From Treponema sp. (lineage in GTDB: Bacteria; Spirochaetota; Spirochaetia; Treponematales; Treponemataceae), in the NCBI GenBank assembly GCA_017453705.1, contig JAFTEK010000297.1, positions 1-6,946 on the forward strand: a stretch of DNA of 6,946 nucleotides, read 5' to 3'. This document shows positions 1 to 5,827 of this stretch, piece by piece. Position numbers and translations under genes: made by a program. Every line of letters begins with the position of its first letter. Position 1 is the stretch's first letter. Under the pieces are notes generated by a model that saw only the letters and a list, made by a program, of their open reading frames with translations, was not told the DNA's origin and made no database searches.

Positions 1-1
1 C

Positions 2-373
2 TGCCCAAAACCGGCAATTCTTGAAACGCCCCCGGCAAGCCAGCCCGACCTTGAGCCTGCTCAAAAACCAGCCATTCTTGAAACGCCCCCGGCGAGCCAG
101 CCCGACCTTGAGCCTGCTCAAAAACCGGCCATTCTTGAACCTGATTATCGGCTCGCCAGCCCAGCCCCAGAGTTGATTCCGTTTCAAAAGTCTCAGCCAA
201 CGTGTTGTCGTGGACTCTTTGAAACAGGCTCTTTAGCCGCCAATCATCACGCCTATGTTGCCGTGAACAAGAATCCTGATGATTCCGCAGGCAACAAGGT
301 GGACAGGATAATATATATAGAAGAAATATTTCATCCCCTTGAACGAGCCACGCTGTCCATTGTAGCTTCCTAA
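2..373 (+). CDS. C-terminal part of a proline-rich tandem-repeat protein (5' end outside window)
   Basis: The frame is open from base 2 to the TAA at 371-373. It begins with two full copies of a 19-residue unit (KPAILETPPASQPDLEPAQ) and the first six residues of a third, then a non-repetitive tail. The two full copies differ at three bases, and all three changes are synonymous in this frame (CCG/CCA, GCA/GCC, GCA/GCG); in the reverse frame I checked, the changes alter the protein. This favours translation on this strand. The composition (Pro, Ala, Glu, Gln, Leu) suggests an extended linker or surface stalk; the function is unknown. The tail from 233 on is antisense to the traX-like gene, so the original C-terminus may have been replaced when the segments were joined. 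The product could also be non-functional. Confidence 0.45.
   Translation, partial: CPKPAILETPPASQPDLEPAQKPAILETPPASQPDLEPAQKPAILEPDYRLASPAPELIPFQKSQPTCCRGLFETGSLAANHHAYVAVNKNPDDSAGNKVDRIIYIEEIFHPLERATLSIVAS
8..139 (+). repeat. 57-bp tandem repeat, 2.3 copies
   Basis: Units begin at 8, 65 and 122 with a period of 57 bp (19 codons). The third copy diverges after 139, although similar words (CGGCTCGCCAGCCCAGCC) continue to about 170. Each full unit holds a perfect dyad TTGAGCctGCTCAA (51-64 and 108-121). The array probably continues to the left of the window. Confidence 0.9.
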
Positions 374-985
374 AAGGGGAATCGCAAGGGCAACGCACAT
401 CTGCAGCAGTCCGTAAACAGGATTTATGAATATGATATACACAGCCGCATATACTCCAATCCACAGAAGCATCGAGAGCATCTGTTTCTTGAAATTTCCC
501 CGGTTACGCCCGAAGGCCAGAATCACGATGACGGCGGGGCTTGACCAGTCTCCGGGAAAGGCAAGCGCGGCAAGAACAAAGACGATGACTGTCTTTTGCC
601 AAGTCTTGAGGCCTTCCCGGTCACGAACCCAAAGGGCTATGACACCGATGAAGAGCGGCCATATCACGCTCGTCTGGTTGAACACGCTCGTCCTGAACGG
701 AACAAAAGGTATGCCGAACGCGAAGTTATATGCAAAGTGCCCGACAAGTGCGAATACGAAAAGCCTGAGCAGGTACTTGCGCAGGTTGTGTGTATGATGA
801 TAGCCTTCCGCCACCATGAACCAGAAAATCGGAGCCGCTATACGCCCCAACGCATGGCATAGCAGAATCCACAAGTCCGTCGGGTAATTAGGGAAGATTA
901 CGCAGATAAGGTGGTCAAGCGTCATCGAGCACAGAGCGATGGCCTTGAGCTGGTTGCCAGTGAGTCCCGTCTTTGGGCTGTCCAT
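233..985 (-). CDS. TraX family membrane protein
   Basis: A 250-residue, strongly hydrophobic protein with about six or seven membrane segments. It matches the TraX family: N-terminal LTGNQLKAIAL, TLDHL (D24-H25), then LGRIAAPIFWFMVAEGYHHT at about 46-65 and RKYLLRL, all in the family order. The founding TraX acetylates F-pilin. Chromosomal relatives in Firmicutes and spirochaetes are predicted integral-membrane acyltransferases with unknown acceptors, so the substrate here is not known. The length is normal and no frame break is visible. The ATG at 983-985 has only a weak, distant purine run (AAGGG, 14 nt upstream). The gene lies 83 bp after the DUF4143 ATPase on the same strand, and its 3' end overlaps the repeat protein on the opposite strand. 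Confidence 0.88.
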   Translation of the reverse strand: MDSPKTGLTGNQLKAIALCSMTLDHLICVIFPNYPTDLWILLCHALGRIAAPIFWFMVAEGYHHTHNLRKYLLRLFVFALVGHFAYNFAFGIPFVPFRTSVFNQTSVIWPLFIGVIALWVRDREGLKTWQKTVIVFVLAALAFPGDWSSPAVIVILAFGRNRGNFKKQMLSMLLWIGVYAAVYIIFINPVYGLLQMCVALAIPLLGSYNGQRGSFKGMKYFFYIYYPVHLVACGIIRILVHGNIGVMIGG

Positions 986-1000
986 ACAATAGATTGTAGC

Positions 1001-1043
1001 CCTTGCCTACGCAAGGTGTCAATACATCAGCTCAGATGTGACA
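1001..1043. other. two small adjacent hairpins upstream of the traX-like gene
   Basis: CCTTGC-ctac-GCAAGG (1001-1016) is followed directly by an imperfect stem: TGTCA (1017-1021) with TGACA (1039-1043), and CATC (1025-1028) with GATG (1035-1038). Neither has a T tract, so they are not typical terminators. On the minus strand the first hairpin contains the only AAGG-like ribosome-site candidate of the traX-like gene. They may be leader or intergenic structures, or chance. Confidence 0.3.
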
Positions 1044-1068
1044 GCCCAGAACATCCCGCCCCTGCGGA

Positions 1069-2250
1069 CTATATGAGGCTGATCGGACACAACCAGACAT
1101 CCCTGCTGTAAGGCACAAGCTCGTCTGCCATGCAAAGGACAAGGGCGGGCTTTACAGGCTGTCCGAGCTTTTTCAGTACGGGGAAATTCTTTCCTGCATC
1201 GGGCGGGCTTTTCGCCTTCTTTATTTCAATCGGAGTAATGCCGTCTGCATTTACAATCAGAAGATCCACTTCCTTTTTGTCTATGTCGCGGTAGTAATAC
1301 AGGTTCAAATCCTTTCCCGCATTGTAAAAGCTTTTGACAATCTCTGATATGACGAACGTCTCAAAGAAGGCCCCTGACATCGCGCCGTTTTCCAGAGTCT
1401 CGCTTGTCGGCCAACGGCACAGGTAGGCGGCCAGCCCAGTGTCCAGAAAATATACCTTGGGTGTCTTCACGAGGCGGCTCGTTATGTTCGTGTAGTATGG
1501 ATGCAGGACAAAAATAATGCCGCTCCGCTCCAGCATTGCGACCCAGGCCTTTGCTGTAGGTGCGGAAATACCGACGTTCTTCGCTATCTCATCGTATTTC
1601 AGCTCCTGTCCTGTCCGCGCCGCCATGAACACAAGGAAATTGTTGAATTCCGAAAGCTTACCGACCTGCTCAAGGCCATGTATGTCCCGTTCAAGATAGG
1701 TGTTTATGTAATCCATGAAAAACCGCTCACGCGGTATCTTTGACGTGTTGAGCCTGGGCATCCCTCCTTTGAAAATCCTCTCGTACACATCGTGCACGGA
1801 GGCAAGGCTTTTGACAGGCTCACGCTGCTTAAGCTCTGCGATTTCGGCGGAGAACGCAGGACGGGCAATCCCTGCAAGCTCACTTTGGGAAAACGATGAG
1901 AAACTGAATATCCCGACCCGGCCCGCAAGCGTCTCGGAAAGGGACTTCATCATCTTGAACTGCTGCGAGCCGGTAAGCCAGAACATCCCGCTGGAGTCCT
2001 CGCCTGAAAGAGTCTTTTGATCCACGATTTTCTTCATTTCCAGAAGCAGGCTCGGAACCCGCTGGAATTCATCAATCAGGAGCTTGTGTCCGTAAGTCTC
2101 AAAGAACAATTCCGGGTCGTTTTCCGCAAGCCGGCGGGCTCCGCCTGTTCGTGCCGAAAGCCTAATACCCGCCCAAAGAACAAACATTCTGCGTCGTGGT
2201 TGGTAATTCTCCGGGTGTTTGCCCAATCGTACAGGTGTGCAGCAAAACAT
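1069..2250 (-). CDS. AAA_14/DUF4143 ATPase, N-terminally truncated (no Walker A); probable pseudogene
   Basis: From residue 38 (ARRLAENDPELFFE) to the end this is a typical AAA_14 plus DUF4143 protein. It has Walker B LLIDE at 57-61, a sensor-like WLTGSQ at 91-96, FKGGMPRL at 160-167, YINTYLERDI at 181-190, a winged-helix-like stretch at ~215-245, and a C-terminal PD-(D/E)XK-like fold (E297, D329, E342-I-K344). Family members normally have 60-70 more residues with a GPRQVGKT P-loop before the LDD...ARRLAE stretch. Here residues 1-37 are unrelated and no P-loop exists in any minus frame from 2140 to 2340. The break is at about 2140. The protein therefore cannot bind ATP in the usual way. A GAGG 4 nt before the ATG at 2248-2250 might still allow translation, but it sits in an inverted-repeat arm. 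The family's role is unknown; an origin as a toxin-antitoxin or mobile accessory ATPase is often supposed. Confidence 0.8.
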   Translation of the reverse strand: MFCCTPVRLGKHPENYQPRRRMFVLWAGIRLSARTGGARRLAENDPELFFETYGHKLLIDEFQRVPSLLLEMKKIVDQKTLSGEDSSGMFWLTGSQQFKMMKSLSETLAGRVGIFSFSSFSQSELAGIARPAFSAEIAELKQREPVKSLASVHDVYERIFKGGMPRLNTSKIPRERFFMDYINTYLERDIHGLEQVGKLSEFNNFLVFMAARTGQELKYDEIAKNVGISAPTAKAWVAMLERSGIIFVLHPYYTNITSRLVKTPKVYFLDTGLAAYLCRWPTSETLENGAMSGAFFETFVISEIVKSFYNAGKDLNLYYYRDIDKKEVDLLIVNADGITPIEIKKAKSPPDAGKNFPVLKKLGQPVKPALVLCMADELVPYSRDVWLCPISLI

Positions 2251-2295
2251 TCTTCCTCTAAATGTCCGTTTTTTTTCGAGATTTAGAGGAAGAAT
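2249..2295. repeat. perfect 15-bp inverted repeat between divergent ATPase genes
   Basis: ATTCTTCCTCTAAAT (2249-2263) and its exact reverse complement (2281-2295) are separated by 17 bp containing a T8 run. The right arm ends 2 bp before the -35 box of the plus-strand ATPase. The left arm covers the GAGG and the first two bases of the ATG of the truncated minus-strand ATPase. Read as minus-strand RNA, it forms a 15-bp hairpin that hides that start. It could be an operator, an RNA switch, or the ends of a lost element. Neither side has a terminator-like T tract. Confidence 0.8.
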
Positions 2296-2297
2296 AA

Positions 2298-2326
2298 TTG
2301 ACGCAAAAAAGCTTCCGTGCTATATT
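2298..2326 (+). promoter_or_regulatory. sigma70-type promoter of the DUF234 ATPase
   Basis: TTGACG (2298-2303), a spacer of exactly 17 bp, and TATATT (2321-2326): five of six consensus bases in each box. Transcription should start near 2333, only about 8 nt before the ATG at 2341, so the mRNA would be almost leaderless. Confidence 0.65.
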
Positions 2327-2340
2327 CGTGCTGGTAAGCC

Positions 2341-3780
2341 ATGGAAAACAAGAAAATCATCGGAAGGTCTGAAGAATGCCGTCGGCTTGATGAATGTCTG
2401 GATTCGGATCAGGCGCAGCTGATCACCGTGTATGGACGACGCAGGGTCGGGAAGACGTTCCTCATCAACGAATATTTCCATAATGCCTTTGCTTTCAAGT
2501 TGACCGGTACATACGGCGGAGAGAAAGCGCTCCAACTGAAAAACTTTGCATCTGCGCTCAGCCGCAAGACCCGCAGGAAGCAGGTCGAACTCCGGGACTG
2601 GGCACAGGCTTTTGAATGTCTGAGGGATTACGTTGAGACCCTTGCCGAGGACAAAAAACAGGTCGTGTTCTTTGATGAGATGCCGTGGCTGGACAGCCAG
2701 AAATCCGGATTCCTTCCGGCCTTCGAATGGTTTTGGAACGACTGGGCTTCAACAAAGTCAAACCTTGTTTTTATCGTATGCGGGTCGGCGACATCGTGGA
2801 TGGATGAAAAGATTGCGAACAACAAGGGAGGGCTGTTCAACCGCCAGACCTGCAGGCTATACCTTAAGCCCTTCAAGCTGCCCGAGGTGGAGGAGTACCT
2901 TCTGAGCAGGAGGATACGGTGGTCCCGGTATGACATCGTGCGGTGCTATATGGTCATGGGCGGGATTCCCTATTACCTGAGCCTGCTGAGCAACAGGCTC
3001 TCGCTTTCCCAGAACATTGACAGGCTGCTCTTTGCGGAAAACTCCGAACTGTGGGACGAGTTTGACCACCTGTACAACAGCCTGTTCACGAACAGCCCAA
3101 GTTACATCAAAGTCGTCGAGGCCCTGAGCAAAAAGGTTTGCGGGCTTACCAGAAGCGAGATAGCAGAGTTGACGGGTCTGAAGGAAAACGGGGATCTGAC
3201 CAAAATCCTGAAAGACCTTGAGCTGTCGGGTTTTGTGCGGGTATCGGCATTCTACCAAAGGAAGATAAAAGATGCCAGATACCAGTTGAAGGATTATTTC
3301 ACGGCCTTCTACTTCCGCTTCATCAAGGACAACATCGGAAAGGACGGGCAGTACTGGAGCAATTCGACGGACAATCCCGCCCGCAGGTCATGGGAGGGGC
3401 TGGCATTCGAGCAGGTCTGCAAGGACCATATAGCCGCCATAAAGCACAAGATCGGGATTTCCGGCATATTGTCCGAGGAGTCGTCCTGGTTTGTCCGGGA
3501 GGATGCCAAGGCCGGGGTTCAGGGAGCCCAGATTGACCTTCTGATAAAGCGGCGGGACAAGGTAATCACACTATGCGAGATAAAGTTTTCGGGCGGAGAA
3601 TATGCCATCACCAAGGACTACGATTTAAAGCTCCGGAATAAAATAGAAACCTTCAAATCGGTGACGGGCTGCAGGGATTCCATACAGCTTGTCATGTTGA
3701 CGACCTACGGGGTGAAGCCCAATGAGTACAGCAGTATCGTCCAGAATCAGGTAACAATGGACGACCTTTTTGCGGTATGA
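2341..3780 (+). CDS. AAA ATPase with C-terminal DUF234 domain
   Basis: A 479-residue protein of the archaeal-ATPase-like AAA family (ATPase_2) joined to DUF234. It shows the N-terminal IIGRSEECRRL, Walker A GRRRVGKT at 32-39, Walker B VVFFDE at 108-113, a sensor-like FIVCGSA at ~144-150, and MGGIPYYL in the middle. A winged-helix-like segment (LTRSEIAELTGL) follows. The C-terminal PD-(D/E)XK-like region has E357, D399 and E413-I-K415. All motifs are present and the length is normal, so the ATPase core looks active. The biological role of the family is not established; nucleic-acid-linked or toxin-like functions are only supposed. The ATG at 2341 is preferred because the GR-E motif follows at once, although there is no good ribosome site and the predicted transcript start is ~8 nt upstream. 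The gene is divergent from the truncated DUF4143 gene and convergent with the ankyrin lipoprotein gene 51 bp downstream. Confidence 0.9.
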   Translation: MENKKIIGRSEECRRLDECLDSDQAQLITVYGRRRVGKTFLINEYFHNAFAFKLTGTYGGEKALQLKNFASALSRKTRRKQVELRDWAQAFECLRDYVETLAEDKKQVVFFDEMPWLDSQKSGFLPAFEWFWNDWASTKSNLVFIVCGSATSWMDEKIANNKGGLFNRQTCRLYLKPFKLPEVEEYLLSRRIRWSRYDIVRCYMVMGGIPYYLSLLSNRLSLSQNIDRLLFAENSELWDEFDHLYNSLFTNSPSYIKVVEALSKKVCGLTRSEIAELTGLKENGDLTKILKDLELSGFVRVSAFYQRKIKDARYQLKDYFTAFYFRFIKDNIGKDGQYWSNSTDNPARRSWEGLAFEQVCKDHIAAIKHKIGISGILSEESSWFVREDAKAGVQGAQIDLLIKRRDKVITLCEIKFSGGEYAITKDYDLKLRNKIETFKSVTGCRDSIQLVMLTTYGVKPNEYSSIVQNQVTMDDLFAV

Positions 3781-3831
3781 CCTTAATGGGTCGGTCAAGC
3801 ATGGCACCGAAACCGGACGGTCTCCGCCTGT

Positions 3832-4167
3832 TCACCGCGCCATCGCCTTGCGCAGGAGGGCGGCCAATTCGGAATTGCCGAACTCCTCTGCTATAGAGAG
3901 TGCGGTCATTCCCTGCTCGTTTTTTGCGTTCACGTCAGCCCCGGCATCATCCTGCTTGTCCTTATTCATGCCGTCCTTGAGCAGCTTTTTGACGCGCTTT
4001 GCGTTGTTCTGCCGGGCGGCCTCCGCAAGGCCGATGGGGGCTGACGCATCGCCGGGCAGGGGCGGTGACTTGCGGCAGGAGACTACCCCGACAGACAGGG
4101 CAACAGCAACAACGATAGCTACGATAGTCACAGCAGATGAATGTGTCCTTCCCAAAAAACAGTTCAC
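3832..4167 (-). CDS. small ankyrin-repeat lipoprotein
   Basis: I start this gene at the GTG 4165-4167, not at the longer upstream ATG (4254), because GGAGG lies 8 nt before it and the product then begins exactly with a signal peptide. The 111-residue product has a short basic N-region (R7), a hydrophobic core (about 12-29) and a lipobox VVSC with Cys31 as the lipidation site. The mature part carries about two ankyrin-type helix pairs (GLAEAARQNNAKRVKKLLKDG, and ADVNAKNEQGMTALSIAEE ending LAALLRK). About ten extra residues (MNKDKQDDAG) interrupt the usual LLKDG-ADVNA junction. It is probably anchored in a membrane and binds a protein partner; the partner is unknown. It lies 117 bp after the small helical gene on the same strand, with a strong hairpin between. 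Confidence 0.8.
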   Translation of the reverse strand: MNCFLGRTHSSAVTIVAIVVAVALSVGVVSCRKSPPLPGDASAPIGLAEAARQNNAKRVKKLLKDGMNKDKQDDAGADVNAKNEQGMTALSIAEEFGNSELAALLRKAMAR

Positions 4168-4180
4168 AAGTAAAACCTCC
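4165..4180 (-). promoter_or_regulatory. ribosome binding site that fixes a GTG start
   Basis: GGAGG on the minus strand (4176-4180), 8 nt before the GTG at 4167, decides the start of the ankyrin lipoprotein. The longer reading from 4254 would add 29 residues before the signal peptide and has no comparable site. Confidence 0.75.
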
Positions 4181-4241
4181 ACAGATTTGTCACTTAGAAT
4201 TTTTCTCCGTTTCTTTGCAAAAGACCACTGATGGCGAACAC

Positions 4242-4271
4242 CATACCCCAACACTTTACGTTGGTGGTATG
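4242..4271. other. strong intergenic hairpin
   Basis: CATACC (4242-4247) pairs with GGTATG (4266-4271), and CCAAC (4248-4252) with GTTGG (4260-4264). One T (4265) is bulged and the loop is 7 nt: 11 base pairs in all. It begins about 13 nt after the stop of the small helical gene on the minus strand and has no T tract. It may end or stabilise the upstream message or lie in the leader of the lipoprotein gene. Its outward arms do not fit the integron attC consensus. Confidence 0.55.
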
Positions 4272-4284
4272 ATGATTCTATGAG

Positions 4285-4572
4285 TTATTGTGAATTGTTT
4301 GGGTAACCTTTCAGGCGAGAAAATTCTTTCCCGGTTCTGAACGTGTAATATTTCCGCAGTGCATTCTGTCTGGGACTGTGTGCGATATCTTCGTGATTTC
4401 GAAGTTCTGTTAGTGAGGCATACATCAAATCATCTGATTCGACTATTTCGTCAACATCCCTTCCCAGAATTTTTTCTGCATCCGCTAGCTTTAAGATTCT
4501 CGAGGCGATAGCCTTTTCGCTGGTTATACTTGGGTCTTCTTCTAAGAAACTTCTAAATCCTGCAGTATCCAT
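4285..4572 (-). CDS. small helical protein of unknown function
   Basis: A 95-residue charged, mostly helical soluble protein: FRSFLEEDPSITSEKAIASR near the start, DDLMYASLTELR in the middle, and a conserved-looking end SPRQNALRKYYTFRTGKEF. The shape (N-terminal helical bundle, then a QNALRKYY helix) resembles short uncharacterised proteins that look like isolated core-binding or SAM-like bundles, but I cannot name a family. There is no signal peptide or membrane segment. The ATG at 4572 has a good purine-rich site (GAGGAGAGGA). The stop of the upstream hexad-repeat gene is only 12 bp away, so the two were made as an operon; since the upstream gene has lost its start, this gene may now have no promoter. 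Confidence 0.65.
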   Translation of the reverse strand: MDTAGFRSFLEEDPSITSEKAIASRILKLADAEKILGRDVDEIVESDDLMYASLTELRNHEDIAHSPRQNALRKYYTFRTGKEFSRLKGYPNNSQ

Positions 4573-4722
4573 TGCTTCCTCTCCTCACCGCACGCTGAAC
4601 GGATGGATATCCTGCATCTTGACTTCCAAACCAGCCATTGCGACTTGAAGCTGATTAAGCTCTTCTTTCGCTTTTGCGGCCTTCTTTGGGTCATACTGCG
4701 GGTTTGAAACTTCGCAACTTTC

Positions 4723-4812
4723 CGACTCCGTTTTGTATCGGGTTTCTGTCTTATACCGGGTTTCATTCCTGTATCGTGTTTCCGTCCGGTAGCGTATTTC
4801 GGTGTGATAGCG
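4723..4812 (-). repeat. five 18-bp repeats encoding RYxxEx
   Basis: Five in-frame hexads (RYHTEI, RYRTET, RYRNET, RYKTET, RYKTES) alternate Arg/Lys and Glu with a fixed Tyr. They strongly suggest an amphipathic beta strand and recent internal duplication. Confidence 0.85.
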
Positions 4813-4875
4813 GGTGACAGGAACATATTCAACACTACCAGGCTGTCCTGAGCCTCCAGGTATCCAGTCCCTCAC

Positions 4876-4965
4876 ATACTCTGTATAAGGAACCCTTTCC
4901 TCGTAGGGAACTTCTGCCTCATACGGGACGCTCACGGTGTAGGGCACCTGTGCCTGATAGGGAAC
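4876..4965 (-). repeat. five 18-bp repeats encoding VPYxxx
   Basis: Five in-frame hexads (VPYQAQ, VPYTVS, VPYEAE, VPYEER, VPYTEY), the same unit length and number as the RY block at 4723-4812, separated from it by a Gly/Pro-rich turn. Confidence 0.85.
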
Positions 4966-5180
4966 CTGTTTGGTTTTCCATTGTTTTACCGTGGGGGAAG
5001 AGCAGTTTTCTATCGTCCTGTTGCAATCCGCGACAGCATCTAGATATTTATCATACTCTGCGGCGGCCTTATTATACAGCTGTGTATACGCATCCCAGTC
5101 TACATCAAGCTGGAATTCGTACGATACGAAGTTTCTTTTCTTCTTGTCGTATATCGCATACCAGATTTTGCCATCGTTGG

Positions 5181-5196
5181 CGATATTGCACAGGAG
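5181..5196. other. rearrangement junction joining two headless genes
   Basis: To the left, minus-strand coding sequence of the hexad-repeat protein can be followed up to about 5185 (IANDGKIWYAI). To the right, plus-strand coding sequence of an XRE regulator starts at about 5188 (AQEQLAEKVDIS). Both genes lack their 5' parts, promoters and starts at the same point. Confidence 0.7.
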
Positions 5197-5439
5197 CAGC
5201 TTGCAGAAAAAGTGGATATCTCAACTACGCACATGAGCCACATTGAAACTGGCGGTACAAAGCTCAGTTTGCAAGTTCTGGTTGATTTATCCAATGCCCT
5301 GGAGACTTCCACCGACAGCCTTTTGTTCGACAAGCCCACGATGTCCCGCGCCGAGCTTGCGGAGGTCATACTTCACGCCGACCAGAGGCAGGTTGACCTG
5401 CTGGGCCGCCTGTACAGCTGCATACGGGACAGCATGTAG
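5188..5439 (+). pseudogene. XRE-family HTH regulator, 5'-truncated
   Basis: The sequence from AQEQLAEKV (helix 2) through STTHMSHIETG (recognition helix 3) to KLSLQVLVDLSNALETSTD is a classic Cro/CI-type helix-turn-helix. A short C-terminal helical tail (AEVILHADQRQVDLLGRL) ends at the TAG 5437-5439. Helix 1 and the usual ~15-25 N-terminal residues are absent: upstream in frame the sequence turns into the antisense of the hexad-repeat gene. The only start left (GTG 5212, inside the domain) has no suitably spaced ribosome site, and the product would lack half of the DNA-binding fold. Full-length relatives are small standalone repressors of accessory genes. It is non-functional as it stands unless a non-standard start is used. 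Confidence 0.75.
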
Positions 5440-5508
5440 GGGGCTGTCCATTCCAATTTGCGGCGGCTTCGCGGCAGCCCTGCGCCAGCGGCGGTCAGCG
5501 TCGGACAC

Positions 5509-5550
5509 TGGAAACGCACCGCCGGATGTGCTATGATAAGGGCAGGAGGT
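5509..5550 (+). promoter_or_regulatory. promoter and ribosome site of the toxin-antitoxin operon
   Basis: TGGAAA (5509-5514), 17 bp, TATGAT (5532-5537), then AGGAGGT (5544-5550), 7 nt before the ATG at 5558. The -35 box is weak (4 of 6) and the -10 is good (5 of 6). The predicted transcript start (~5544) falls on the ribosome site, so the leader is very short. Upstream, GGGCTG (5441-5446) can pair with CAGCCC (5475-5480). Confidence 0.5.
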
Positions 5551-5557
5551 AAGCCCT

Positions 5558-5827
5558 ATGATGACAGCGGTAAAAGCCTATTATGACGGAGCAAGTTTTG
5601 TCCCCTTACAGCAGTATACATTCAAGCCTTGGCAGCAGGTTTTGATAGTTGTCGATGATGAGCCTGTCAAATCAAAGAGCAGTTATTCCAGTTCCCTCGC
5701 GGCCTTTCGTGCTCGTTACGCGGACTTCCTCGGGAATCCGGAGGAAACCGCTGGTCTGGACAGTGTTTTTGACAATGTCCGTGATAAAGATGAGCCGCTC
5801 CGAGGTACGGAGGCAGAACCATGGTAA
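5558..5827 (+). CDS. antitoxin of a VapBC-type module
   Basis: An 89-residue acidic protein. Its N-terminus (AVKAYYDGASFVPLQQYTFKP, then QQVLIVVDD) has the form of short antitoxins of the AF2212-like/DUF104 type: a YDG-x-FVP strand pair followed by a beta strand. The C-terminal half (FRARYADFLGNPEE ... LDSVFDNVRDKDEP) is the flexible part expected to wrap and inhibit the toxin. It should neutralise VapC and, like most antitoxins, repress its own promoter; I infer this from family knowledge and the gene order. AGGAGGT 7 nt upstream fixes the start at 5558. Its last codons overlap the toxin start by 7 bp, indicating translational coupling. Confidence 0.8.
   Translation: MMTAVKAYYDGASFVPLQQYTFKPWQQVLIVVDDEPVKSKSSYSSSLAAFRARYADFLGNPEETAGLDSVFDNVRDKDEPLRGTEAEPW

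Larger units (their letters stand above)
4585..5187 (-). pseudogene. hexad-repeat (VPY / RY) protein, 5'-truncated
   Basis: The frame is open for about 200 codons, from the stop TGA at 5221-5223 down to the TGA at 4585-4587. No ATG, GTG or TTG occurs in it before the GTG at 4947, which lies inside the repeats and is not a natural start. The upstream part looks truly coding (NDGKIWYAIYDKKKRNF, then DWDAYTQLYNKAAAEYDKYL), so the real gene began further up and was cut at about 5185. Domain order: globular or helical segment; five VPYxxx hexads (4965-4876); a Gly/Pro turn (IPGGSGQPG); five RYxxEx hexads (4812-4723); and a C-terminal coiled-coil-like helix (KKAAKAKEELNQLQVAMAG). The repeats recall the short YTV-type repeats of planctomycete surface proteins only in general character. 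The function is unknown. Confidence 0.7.

Noticed and set aside
2141..2280. Possible gene fragment in another minus frame before the DUF4143 gene (LEEECFAAHLYDWANTRR)
   Set aside because: Looks protein-like over ~50 codons but matches no family I know, has no start, and could be chance; left unannotated.
2139..3833. 12-bp match CTCCGCCTGTTC at 2139-2150 and 3822-3833, one copy at the DUF4143 break
   Set aside because: A few 12-bp matches are expected by chance in ~7 kb on both strands; no longer similarity around it.
3770..4231. 153-codon plus-strand frame over the ankyrin lipoprotein
   Set aside because: Low-complexity Ser/Ala/Arg product with no family features; it is the antisense shadow of a gene with a good ribosome site, signal peptide and ankyrin motifs.
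4168..4254. Longer N-terminus of the ankyrin lipoprotein from the ATG at 4254
   Set aside because: It would put 29 charged residues before the signal peptide; the GTG at 4167 has a GGAGG site and gives a normal lipoprotein.
4242..4271. Integron attC site
   Set aside because: The hairpin has AAC/GTT at the inner ends only, and the flanking bases do not fit RYYYAAC/GTTRRRY; there is no integrase and the genes are not all in one direction.
4585..4947. Hexad-repeat protein as an intact gene from GTG 4947
   Set aside because: The codon lies within the repeats, with coding-like sequence in frame for ~80 codons upstream.
5212..5439. XRE regulator as an intact gene from GTG 5212
   Set aside because: The start is inside the helix-turn-helix with no well-spaced ribosome site, and clear family sequence continues upstream to ~5188.
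975..5452. Shared word GGGCTGTCCAT at ~975 and 5441
   Set aside because: Short and without extended similarity; chance.
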